This document shows positions 51,253 to 59,293 of a stretch of 59,293 nucleotides of DNA, piece by piece. Position numbers and translations under genes: made by a program. Positions within the stretch are counted from its first letter, which is position 1. The number at the start of each line of letters is the position of its first letter. Source of the stretch: JBEKVE01 sp049514335 (lineage in GTDB: Bacteria; Actinomycetota; Acidimicrobiia; Acidimicrobiales; UBA8190); contig JBEKVE010000004.1 in the NCBI GenBank assembly GCA_049514335.1, positions 1 to 59,293 on the forward strand, in the 5' to 3' direction. The notes under the pieces are model-generated. The model ran no database searches, was not told the DNA's origin, and saw only the letters and a list, made by a program, of their open reading frames with translations.

Positions 51253-53140
51253 GTGGCCATCCCCGACGAGGACGTCGCTCGCGTACGGTCAGCCACCGAC
51301 ATCGTGGCGCTCGTGAGCGAGCACGCCGCGCTCAAGAAGCAGGGCACGCGCTGGGTGGGGCTGTGCCCCTTCCACCAGGAGAAGTCGCCGTCGTTCAGCG
51401 TGAACGCGGAGATGGGGGTCTTCCACTGCTTCGGGTGTCAGCGCTCGGGCGACGTCATCACCTTCGTGCGCGACATGGAGCACGTGGACTTCGTGGAGGC
51501 GGTGCAGCGTCTCGCCGACCGGGCGGGCGTGACCATCACCGAGGATCCCTCGGCCTCGGCCGAGCGCCGGCATCGGGCCCCGCTGTTCGCTGCCATGGAG
51601 AAGGCGGTGGACTTCTACCACGAGCGCCTGTTGTCGGCGGCCGACGCCGGACCGGCACGCGACTACCTGCGCTCACGCGGGTACGACGGCGACGTCGTCC
51701 GTCGCTTTCGTCTCGGGTGGGCTCCCGACGACTGGGACGCGCTGGCCCAGGACCTGAAGGTCCCGTCCAAGGTGCTCGTCGACGCCGGGCTCGGTTTCGT
51801 CAACCGCCGTGGCCGACTGCAGGACGCCTTCCGGGCGCGCATCCTGTTCCCCATCTTCGATCCCTCGGGCCGGGCCATCGCCCTGGGGGGGCGCATCCTG
51901 CCCGCGCCGGCCTCGGGAGCCCCGGGTGCGGGCGGGGCGCCGCCGGGGCCCAAGTACAAGAATTCGCAGGACGGCCCCATCTACTCCAAGCGCCGGACCG
52001 TCTACGGCCTCAACTGGGCCAAGCACGACATCGTGGCGAGCGGCGAGGTCATCGTGTGCGAGGGCTACACCGACGTTATCGGCCTGTTCCAGGTGGGCCT
52101 GCCCCGGGCCGTCGCCACCTGTGGCACTGCACTCGGCGAGGACCACTTCCGCCTGCTTGGCAACTTCGGCCGTCGCCTCGTCCTCGCCTACGACGCCGAC
52201 GCCGCCGGCCAGGCCGGCGCGGGGCGGGTCTACGAATGGGAGAAGCGCCACGACGTCGACGTGGCCGTGGCCGCCCTGCCGCCTGGCAGCGACCCCGGCG
52301 ACCTGGCCCGTACCGATCCCGACGCGCTGCGCGCCGCCATCGCCGACGCCCAGCCCTTCTTGGCCTTCCGCGTCGAGCGGGTCCTCGCCTCCGCCGACCT
52401 CCGTTCCAACGAAGGGCGCAACCGGGGGGCGGAGGCCGCCCTGGCGGTGATCGCCGAGCACCCCGGCGAAGGGGTGCGGGACCAGTACCTCATGACCGTG
52501 TCGTCGCGCTGTCGGATCGACGTCGACACCCTGCGCGCCATGGCCGAGCGCGTGGCCCGCGAGGGCCCCGCCCCCGTGCCCGAGGGGTCCCGGCGCGGGG
52601 CTGGGTCGGCTCGACAGGGCGACAGGGCGGACGGGGCCTCCGGGGCGCCACAGGCCCCCAGGGCCCCGTCGGCGGCCAATGGGAGGTCACCGGGGGCCGG
52701 CACGGCCCGCCCGGGCCTCGAGGCTCTACGCCTGGCTGTGCACCGCCCCGAGCTGGTGGTCGACCGCCTCGAGGCGGTGCTGTTCTCCGACCCCTTGCAA
52801 CGGGACGCCTTCGAGGCGCTGGCAGGGGCGCAGGACCTGCACGAGGCAGTCGAGATCGCCGAGCGCAACGACCCCCGTGTCGGCGACCTGCTGCGCCGCA
52901 TGGCGGTTGAGGAACCGTCCGCCGATGCCGATGACGTGGTGGTGACCCTGGTGCGCAATGCCTCGCGGCGGGCCCTGGCCGTGGTGGAGGCGCAGGCCCG
53001 GCTGTCTCCGGAAAGCGTCGACCAGGTCGCACCCGTCATCGCTCGCGTCCGCCGTGACCTCGACGAACTGGACGAACGCGAGGGGGGACTCGTAGCCGCG
53101 GACCGGTTGCTAGCCTGGCTCGTCGGAAGGGACGAGGCGT

Positions 53141-53148
<8 letters not shown>
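51253..53148 (+). CDS. dnaG: DNA primase
   Basis: A 631-residue primase that makes RNA primers for replication. The N-terminal zinc domain has CPFHQEKSPSFSVN and FHCFGCQRSGDVI (C-x2-H, C-x2-C). The TOPRIM core has VIVCEGYTDVIGLFQVGLPRAVATCGTALGEDH and LAYDADAAGQAG, the metal-binding DxD. The C-terminal helicase-interacting domain follows a long Pro/Gly/Ala-rich linker (about residues 435-480). It overlaps rpoD by 8 bp, so both are co-expressed, like the classic dnaG-rpoD macromolecular synthesis operon. Confidence 0.97.
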
Positions 53149-54586
<1,438 letters not shown>

Positions 54587-54637
54587 CGGGCGCCGCTGCT
54601 ATCTTCGACGGACCGGGGGCGAACCCGGTGGTCGCAT

Positions 54638-54710
54638 TCCGGGGTAGCTCAATCGGCAGAGCAAGCGGCTGTTAACCGCTAGGTTGAGAGTTCGAGTCTC
54701 TCCCCCGGAG
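54638..54710 (+). tRNA. tRNA-Asn (anticodon GTT)
   Basis: Acceptor TCCGGGG pairs with CCCCGGA; D-arm GCTCAATCGGCAGAGC; anticodon arm AGCGG-CTGTTAA-CCGCT; T-arm GAGAG-TTCGAGT-CTCTC. Discriminator G, as usual for Asn; CCA is not encoded. Box TATCTT at about 54,600 may be its -10 element. Confidence 0.95.
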
Positions 54711-54805
54711 CAGGTTCCCCCGGGCCGGCCTCTTCCCCGAGCGCATGCCCGGCGTGCCCACCCCCGCTACGCTCCGAGCCGCCCGGGACGCGTCCGGCGG
54801 GCGCT

Positions 54806-54843
54806 GCGGGGCCGTAGCTCAGTGGTCAGAGCAGGGGACTCAT
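54806..54843. repeat. attL core: 38-bp direct repeat, truncated tRNA
   Basis: Identical to 58,016-58,053. It begins two bases before the tRNA and ends at the last base of the CAT anticodon. The following base is G here and A in the right copy, after which four more bases agree (ATCC). It is the leftover 5' half of the tRNA gene still attached to the native upstream sequence. Confidence 0.88.
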
Positions 54844-54961
54844 GATCCGATCTAGGCACAAATCGGACTCTGTCGGACCAGATGTCAGCCGCTGTGACCT
54901 GCAACCCAGTAGGCCGGTCCCGACCCCAGACGATGTAAGTCGGCGCGAAGACAAGGGCGAG

Positions 54962-54980
54962 AGTAGGGCGAGAGTGGGGG
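54962..54980 (+). promoter_or_regulatory. Arm-type motif copy 1
   Basis: AGTAGGGCGAGAGTGGGGG, consensus AGTAGGGCGAnAGTrGGGG. It overlaps a second AGGGCGAGAGT unit just upstream. Located about 120 bp from the left core. Confidence 0.6.
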
Positions 54981-55094
54981 TCAACCCCGCAGGGATTCAA
55001 TCCCCGGGTCTGGTCCTGGTCAGAACCGCTAAAGGGATTCCGGCACGCCTAAGCGCCCTACTGTTCGTCGTCGGGACCTCTCCGGAGGCATAGC

Positions 55095-55113
55095 CCCCTA
55101 CTTTCGCCCTACT
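55095..55113 (-). promoter_or_regulatory. Arm-type motif copy 2 (inverted)
   Basis: On the reverse strand AGTAGGGCGAAAGTAGGGG. It is about 250 bp from the left core and in opposite orientation to copy 1. Confidence 0.6.
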
Positions 55114-55604
55114 CCGGTTCGCCACGGCACCGCTCTCAACCCTCCTGCTTCTCCTCCGAAGGCGCCTCACGGGCCCTAAGACGGGGGACAGCGCCCCGTG
55201 GCCCACACACGGCGGCGGTTCGCCCCCCTGTTTGAATCGGGTCCGGTGCGCGCCGATGGTGATGTTGCAGGAGTTACACGGCGTGAGCAAGTGACCGCAA
55301 ACCCCGCGTGAGAGGGGGACGCAAAAGCCACGGGACTCGATGAGTCAGCCGGGCTGCCGAACTGGCAGGGGCCCGGGTGGAGCGCCTAGCCCCGACGCGC
55401 CTGTGCGCAGCCCGGCTCCGCAAGGGGGGAGCGACCAGAGGGGAGCGGACCCGACCACGGATCTTCGGTGACAGTTTCGGCTGCCGGAGTGGCATCTGCG
55501 ACTGCCTCGTAGGCCGCACGCTGCACCGCAAGTGCAAAGCGCCTACTGATTGACGGCAAGCAGGTGGATCAATAGCGTCCCCAGTGACGTGCGGGGGTGA
55601 CGCG

Positions 55605-56231
55605 ATGATTAATCGTCTGTGTTTGATTCGACCTGCGGGAGCCGATCGCCTGCGAAGCGGTGGGCGACGGAGCCTCTCTCGCCTCGCCAAGCTGGGCGCA
55701 ACCGCCGCGATTGTTGCTTCGGTGATCGGCGTTACGACCGGGACGGCCGAGGGACTGGTCAATCTCAGCGTGACGGAACACGTGGGCCATTCAGGGACCA
55801 TGAATGCGGACGTCATGCTCTCCAACTGCGTCGCCACTCCGGGCCAGAATCCAACGGTCGCGGTATGCGTCAAACCTGCAAATGGACTGGGAACACGGTT
55901 CTACTGTGTGTCGCCAGGCCAGACCATGGTCAGCGTACGTACACCTGCGGGCGAGAGGGCACTTCACACCGTGACTTGCACCACGGGTCTGCGAAATGAC
56001 CTATGGCCAAGAGCGATTTCAGCGCGCGGGAGTTGGACCCACACGGTCTTTGCGCGCTCAGGTTGGACGTTATCGGGGTGCGCACCGTCAGCGGGTTTCG
56101 CGTGTACCCCAGGAGCAGACAACTCATTTAGGGCGACATGCGACGCTGCGAACAACACGACCGGCACGTTGAGCATAACCGGATCGATCGCTTCCGTACG
56201 AATCTCATGGGCCGTGGTCTGCGTAGCTTGA
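55605..56231 (+). CDS. Secreted cysteine-rich protein of unknown function
   Basis: A 208-residue protein from ATG 55,605 with a G-rich stretch upstream. The N-terminus has arginines (RPAGADRLRSGGRRSLSRLAK) followed by a hydrophobic signal region LGATAAIVASVIGVTTGTAEG with a probable cleavage after it. The mature part has eight cysteines (SNCVA, AVCVK, FYCVS, TVTCTT, SGCAP, FACTP, ATCDA, VVCVA), enough for four disulfides, and Thr/Ser/Gly/Asn-rich beta-type sequence. No family recognised. It is the only convincing cargo gene of the element, and base composition is lower in GC than the chromosome. Confidence 0.7.
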   Translation: MINRLCLIRPAGADRLRSGGRRSLSRLAKLGATAAIVASVIGVTTGTAEGLVNLSVTEHVGHSGTMNADVMLSNCVATPGQNPTVAVCVKPANGLGTRFYCVSPGQTMVSVRTPAGERALHTVTCTTGLRNDLWPRAISARGSWTHTVFARSGWTLSGCAPSAGFACTPGADNSFRATCDAANNTTGTLSITGSIASVRISWAVVCVA

Positions 56232-56270
56232 GTGCAAGACTGCACCCCTGACTTGACCGGGCAGGGCCGG

Positions 56271-56299
56271 GGGTTGGGAGACACCAGGACCCCCAACCC
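56271..56299 (+). terminator. Hairpin after the secreted protein gene
   Basis: GGGTTGGG (56,271-56,278) pairs with CCCAACCC (56,292-56,299), 13-nt loop. It lies 39 bp after the stop codon. No T-run; moderate evidence. Confidence 0.45.
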
Positions 56300-56438
56300 A
56301 CCCGATCAGGGCTCAACGTGCGCAGGATGGACGCACGGAACCTTCTAATGTTGCGCTACAGCGACGCACGCACACACAGACCTGGGCGAGCGGTGCTGAC
56401 GGACCCGTCAGAGACGTCAGCACCGCCCGCGAGAGCGA

Positions 56439-56666
56439 TTAAGGGACGGGACGCCACCGCCTGGTGACGTGTCGCCCCAGCACCGGATCCCGCATACGAT
56501 CTTCGCCCGTGCCCAACATGGTGGACACCGCGTCAATCTCAGCGATGAGGCTGTCGATCTTTCGGCGGTCGGCCAGGTCCGACAGGATCCGCTGCAGCTG
56601 CTTCGTGCAGTCATCCAAGCAGATTGTCCTGCGCGAGTGACGAAAAGGTCGGATCTTTTTTTGCAC
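56439..56666 (-). CDS. Small protein downstream of the integrase, doubtful
   Basis: A 75-residue frame from GTG 56,666, in the same direction as the integrase and 24 bp after its stop. The sequence (QKKIRPFRHSRRTICLDDCTKQLQRILSDLADRRKIDSLIAEIDAVSTML) looks helical and protein-like, with a possible coiled coil, but no ribosome site is present and no family is recognised. It could be an accessory protein of the element. Confidence 0.35.
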   Translation of the reverse strand: MQKKIRPFRHSRRTICLDDCTKQLQRILSDLADRRKIDSLIAEIDAVSTMLGTGEDRMRDPVLGRHVTRRWRPVP

Positions 56667-56690
56667 CGTCGAAATGAGAGCCGGATAGCC

Positions 56691-57923
56691 CTACCGGCTG
56701 AGCGCCTTGCCCAGGATGCCCGCAGCGGCCCGGTCCCGTTCCGGTAGGGCATGGGCGTAGCGGTTCAGGGTCATGGTCGTTTGGGCGTGTCCATGGCGTT
56801 GAGCGACGGTACGGACGTCAATACCAGCAGCGATCAGTGTCGTGACGGAGAAGTGCCGCAGGTCGTGGAACCGGAACGGCCACCGTTCGCTCACCGGCAG
56901 GTCTTCAACATCGATCTTCCGGCGGTTCGCTTCCGCCTTCTCGATCGATGAGCACAGCGTCGCGAAGCGATGCGTGATGGTGTCTGGGTTGGTGGGCCTG
57001 GCTCCGTTAGCGTTGTAGCTGAGGACATAGGGATCATCAACCAGCGCTGACTCCGCCTTCTGGGCCAGAACGGTCATGTAAGCCCAGCGCTGGCGAAGAA
57101 CACCAAGCGCGACATCGTCCAGTGCAACGTCGCGTGTCTGGTGCGTTTTCGTCGACCCCTCATGGGTGATGCCGTCAACCACGGTGATCGCCCGTTGAAT
57201 GTTGACTGTGCCCAGGGTCATGTCGATGTCCGACCATCGCAGCGCCACCAACTCACCCCTGCGGGCGCCGGTGAGCGCCGCCAGTGCAATGGCCGTGGCC
57301 AGAACCGGGTCGTCCTTTTCGGCGGCTTCCACTAGCGCTGACAACTGGTCTGGGGTCGGCACCTTCATCGGCGCTGACCGAACCGGTGGGGGAGACGCCT
57401 GGTCGGCTGGATTACGGTCGATCCATCCCCACTTGAGCGCCTGATGGAGCGCTGCCGCCAGGATGGCGTGGTTCTGGCGAACGGTGGCCGTGGCCAGTGG
57501 ACGCGCCAACCACTGGGCGTAGCAGGCGTCGAGGCTGTCGGCTCCAAGCTTGGCCAAGGGGACGTCGCCCAGAAGGGGGCGGATGTCGTGCTCAATCTTT
57601 CGCTTGTACCCCAGGATCGTGGACGGCTTGCGTACCGGCTCAATCTGCTGGATCCAGCGGTCCAACAGCTGTCCGACCGTGGCGGAGGTCCGGTCCACCT
57701 GTCCCGTGTCCACGTCCCCCTCTAGGGTCCGAAGGCTCCTCCCCGCCGCTGTCTCTGACCCGTGAAAGATCTTCTCGACCTGACGGGGTCGGCCGGACAC
57801 GGGGTCACGACCCACGAACGCCCGGAGCCGCCACACTTGATGCGGGGCCCGGGCGGCATCGCACATGCAGCGGGGTTTCTTCTCGACAATGCTGCCCGTG
57901 CCGTAGGATCGCCGCCTTGCCAT
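56691..57923 (-). CDS. Tyrosine recombinase / integrase
   Basis: A 410-residue phage-type integrase. The N-terminal part has the AP2-like arm-binding region (YGTGSIVEKKPRCMCDAARAPHQVWRLRAFVGRDPVSGRPRQVEKIFHG), then the SAM-like core-binding domain (ATVGQLLDRWIQQIEPVRKPSTILGYKRKIE), and the catalytic domain. The catalytic residues are R221 in LTGARRGELVALRWSD, K259 near STKTHQTRDVAL, H353 and R356 in RFHDLRHFSVT, H379 in RHGHAQTTMTLNRY and nucleophile Y389. All are present, so it should be active. Its start faces the right attachment site 92 bp away, as usual for tRNA-targeting integrases. Confidence 0.95.
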   Translation of the reverse strand: MARRRSYGTGSIVEKKPRCMCDAARAPHQVWRLRAFVGRDPVSGRPRQVEKIFHGSETAAGRSLRTLEGDVDTGQVDRTSATVGQLLDRWIQQIEPVRKPSTILGYKRKIEHDIRPLLGDVPLAKLGADSLDACYAQWLARPLATATVRQNHAILAAALHQALKWGWIDRNPADQASPPPVRSAPMKVPTPDQLSALVEAAEKDDPVLATAIALAALTGARRGELVALRWSDIDMTLGTVNIQRAITVVDGITHEGSTKTHQTRDVALDDVALGVLRQRWAYMTVLAQKAESALVDDPYVLSYNANGARPTNPDTITHRFATLCSSIEKAEANRRKIDVEDLPVSERWPFRFHDLRHFSVTTLIAAGIDVRTVAQRHGHAQTTMTLNRYAHALPERDRAAAGILGKALSR

Positions 57924-57967
57924 CGTCTCTGTTTCCTCCCTGCTTGCGCACTGGTGAGTCTGCCAGA

Positions 57968-57986
57968 AGTAGGGCGACAGTAGGGG
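57968..57986 (+). promoter_or_regulatory. Arm-type motif copy 3
   Basis: AGTAGGGCGACAGTAGGGG, between the integrase start and the right core, 29 bp before the core. With copies 1 and 2 it would lie on either side of the core in the circular form, as expected for arm sites of a tyrosine recombinase. Confidence 0.6.
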
Positions 57987-58015
57987 CGGTGGCAGGTGGC
58001 GGGACGAAAGTCCAG

Positions 58016-58053
58016 GCGGGGCCGTAGCTCAGTGGTCAGAGCAGGGGACTCAT
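58016..58053. repeat. attR core: 38-bp direct repeat at the 5' half of the intact tRNA
   Basis: Identical to 54,806-54,843. Here it is part of the complete tRNA gene, which continues with the native 3' half. The element therefore supplies the 5' half, while the chromosomal promoter remains with the truncated left copy. Confidence 0.88.
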
Positions 58054-58090
58054 AATCCCTGGGTCGGAGGTTCGATCCCTCCCGGCCCCA
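58018..58090 (+). tRNA. tRNA-Met (anticodon CAT), elongator type
   Basis: Acceptor GGGGCCG pairs with CGGCCCC, discriminator A; D-arm GCTCAGTGGTCAGAGC; anticodon arm GGGGA-CTCATAA-TCCCT; T-arm GGAGG-TTCGATC-CCTCC. The first base pair is G1-C72, so it is not the initiator. A tRNA-Ile with modified CAT anticodon is not excluded. The 5' half was supplied by the integrated element. CCA is not encoded. Confidence 0.9.
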
Positions 58091-58176
58091 CGGGCCGGGC
58101 TTCGGCACCGGCGCCGGATCGTGACCGGTGCGTGCGGGCCTGTGCTCGCGGGCGCAGGACACCGACAGGAGGGTCA

Positions 58177-58545
58177 GTGGACATCGAGGAGTTCTACGAG
58201 GCCGACGAGCGCCGGCGCCGCTCGGAGGAGATCGAGCTGGGCACCGACTGGCACGACGGGCACGGCGTTCGCTACGAGGTGTCGTGGGTGGCCGACACCG
58301 GTGAGCTCTACGTCATGCGGGAGCCCACGACCCTGTCGGTGGAGGACCCCTTCGGCGATGTCTTTCGCGGCACCGTGCCGGTGGGGGACCTGACGGTGGC
58401 CGTGGTCGGATGGGTGCCCGACCGCGACGACATGGAACAGGTCATGGCGGGGTGGGAGGAGGCCATCACGGCCCCCGACAGCATCTCGTGGTTGGCCGGC
58501 AGGCTCCGGGACGAGGGCGTGGCCCAGGCGCCCCCGACTCCCTGA
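58177..58545 (+). CDS. Small acidic protein of unknown function
   Basis: A 122-residue protein from GTG 58,177, with AGGAGGG a few bases upstream. The sequence DIEEFYEADERRRRSEEIELGTDWHDGHGVRYEVSWVADTGELYVMREPTTLSVEDPFGDVF is mixed helix and strand, like several actinobacterial hypothetical proteins. No domain is recognised. It lies outside the element, downstream of the tRNA, and the next gene follows by 14 bp. Confidence 0.75.
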   Translation: MDIEEFYEADERRRRSEEIELGTDWHDGHGVRYEVSWVADTGELYVMREPTTLSVEDPFGDVFRGTVPVGDLTVAVVGWVPDRDDMEQVMAGWEEAITAPDSISWLAGRLRDEGVAQAPPTP

Positions 58546-58559
58546 CGCCGGACCGCGCC

Positions 58560-59240
58560 GTGCAGCCCAGCCTGAAGCTCCGGTCCGAGATCGTCCTCGG
58601 CGTCTTCGTCGTTCTCTTGGCGGGGGGCATCGCCCTGTCGCTCGCCACCGCTCCCCAGCTCGCCCCGCAGCAACTGCGGGTGGCCGCCGACGCCACCCTG
58701 GCCGCCCCGGGGTTCGTCCTCACCGACACCAACTCCGTCACCGCCCTGGGCGTGTCGGCGCCCCTGGCCGAGCGCACCCGGACCCAGGTGGTCCACGTCC
58801 TGTACGAGGCGCCCGACCGGGTGCGCGAGAGCGGCCCCGGTCCGAACGGCCAGACGCTGGCCGTGATCGTGGTGGGGGCGCGGCACTTCAGCCGCAGCGG
58901 CGGCCGATGGCAGGAGCTGGCGCCGAGCCCCGGCCTCGGCGCCGAGGCCGTGCAGACCGTGCTGTCGCCCCTGAAGGCCGCCGCGCAGGCCGTCAAGGTG
59001 GAGCGCCTGGGCGACAGCGGGTACCGGTTCCTGCCCGCCGACCTGGAGAGCTTCGTCACCACCATCCTGGGGACGAGCCCCTCGCAGCTGTCGTCGCTGC
59101 GCCTCACGGCCACGGTGGGGGGCGACTACCTGGTGGGGGAGCGGGTCACGGGCGTCCTCGGCCACGAACGGCTCGAGGTCGACATCAGCCTGAGCGCCAT
59201 CGGCTCGGCCCCGCCGGTGTCGGTGCCGCCGACGTCGTAA
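58560..59240 (+). CDS. Exported or membrane-anchored protein of unknown function
   Basis: A 226-residue protein from GTG 58,560 (MQPSLKLRSEIVLGVFVVLLAGGIALSLATAPQ). A single N-terminal hydrophobic segment serves as a signal anchor. The rest (VSAPLAERTRTQVVHVLYEAPDRVRESGPG...VIVVGARHFSRSGGRWQELAPSPG) resembles the beta-rich LppX/LprG-like or outer-membrane-lipoprotein-sorting type of exported actinobacterial proteins, but without a lipobox cysteine. Function unknown. The remaining 53 bp of the window hold no gene that I can see. Confidence 0.72.
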   Translation: MQPSLKLRSEIVLGVFVVLLAGGIALSLATAPQLAPQQLRVAADATLAAPGFVLTDTNSVTALGVSAPLAERTRTQVVHVLYEAPDRVRESGPGPNGQTLAVIVVGARHFSRSGGRWQELAPSPGLGAEAVQTVLSPLKAAAQAVKVERLGDSGYRFLPADLESFVTTILGTSPSQLSSLRLTATVGGDYLVGERVTGVLGHERLEVDISLSAIGSAPPVSVPPTS

Positions 59241-59293
59241 GGGTCCGGCAGCGGGCGTGGGGTCGCCGGGACCGGGGACCGGCACCCGCCCCT

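Larger units (their letters stand above)
54844..55604. other. Non-coding left part of the element (761 bp)
   Basis: No gene that I can support. It holds two of the three 19-nt motif copies (54,962-54,980 and 55,095-55,113 inverted), a half-copy at 55,054-55,062, and GGGATTCAATCCCC-like short inverted repeats near 55,000. Open frames at 54,842-55,093 (plus) and 54,997-55,290 (minus, with TPCNSCN near its start) lack recognisable domains and are more likely chance. Confidence 0.6.
54806..58053. mobile_element. Small integrative element inserted in a tRNA(CAT) gene, about 3.2 kb
   Basis: Both ends share a 38-bp exact repeat (54,806-54,843 and 58,016-58,053), which spans the tRNA 5' half up to the anticodon. 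The left copy is a truncated tRNA; the right copy continues into the full tRNA. A tyrosine recombinase gene (56,691-57,923) lies 92 bp inside the right end, and a 19-nt motif recurs near both ends. GC is visibly lower than in the flanks (a counted 60-base sample is 60 %). Apart from the integrase there is one secreted protein gene and one doubtful small gene. No replication, packaging or conjugation genes are visible, so it is either a minimal or satellite-type element or a remnant. Confidence 0.85.

Noticed and set aside
54997..55290. Minus-strand frame with TPCNSCN near its start, considered as an HNH-type fragment.
   Set aside because: Only a short Cys motif, without the histidines and downstream sequence of an HNH domain.
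54806..58090. A group I intron splitting the tRNA(CAT) gene at the anticodon loop.
   Set aside because: The right copy is a complete tRNA including the 5' half, so the gene is duplicated at its 5' half rather than split, and a tyrosine recombinase lies inside.

Overview
The window is a 59-kb piece of a GC-rich (roughly 70 % or more) actinobacterial chromosome. Gene content and style (frequent GTG starts, TANNNT boxes a few bases before start codons, a BldD homologue with an intact c-di-GMP motif, a FolP2-type dihydropteroate synthase homologue, an F420-type luciferase-like monooxygenase, PAC2 protein, and a secreted protein with 'GYWLVASDGGVFAFGD' repeats) suggest a deep-branching lineage such as Acidimicrobiia. 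That placement is inference from memory of gene families, not a computed phylogeny.

Layout. Positions 1-19,030 are accessory and peripheral: DinB-like proteins, an ArsR/SRPBCC pair, the repeat-bearing CAP-like secreted protein, a Maf-GNAT fusion, an APH(6)-like kinase, a Tat-exported bicovalent flavoprotein oxidase, an amidohydrolase, a frameshifted GGDEF protein, an SDR, a serine hydrolase, a GbsR/MarR-type regulator with a palindromic operator followed by a two-gene ABC exporter, and several small proteins. tRNA-Ala(GGC) and leuS follow (19,170-21,850), then oxidoreductases, PAC2 and an APH-like kinase (21,900-26,750).

From 26,868 to 54,710 lies a long housekeeping block, nearly all on the plus strand: thioredoxin/CnoX-like, folP2-like, holA, (rpsT reverse), lepA, hrcA-dnaJ-rsmE, the bldD-like gene, a small excisionase-type HTH gene, HIT, phoH-ybeY-corC-era, (DinG-like helicase reverse), a structured short RNA with an intrinsic terminator, cspA, uppS-small membrane protein-recO-hemW, glyS, ppdK, dnaG-rpoD and tRNA-Asn(GTT). 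Stops and starts often overlap by 4 nt, so genes for ribosome biogenesis, translation quality control, protein folding, DNA replication and the primary sigma factor are probably co-transcribed in several operons. ppdK is unusual: its enzyme part is followed by about 168 residues of Lys/Ala/Arg/Pro-rich, histone H1-like tail.

At 54,806-58,053 a small integrated element (about 3.2 kb) sits in a tRNA gene with anticodon CAT. A 38-bp exact repeat of the tRNA 5' half marks both ends, the full tRNA is rebuilt at the right end, a tyrosine recombinase gene lies next to it, and a 19-nt motif recurs near both ends. Apart from the integrase the element carries one recognisable gene, for a secreted cysteine-rich protein, and one doubtful small gene. 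Two further chromosomal genes close the window.

The most unusual items are the ppdK tail, the small element that duplicates the tRNA 5' half, and the RNA before cspA, whose 12-nt Shine-Dalgarno sequence exactly matches the 16S 3' end and lies in a 10-bp helix.
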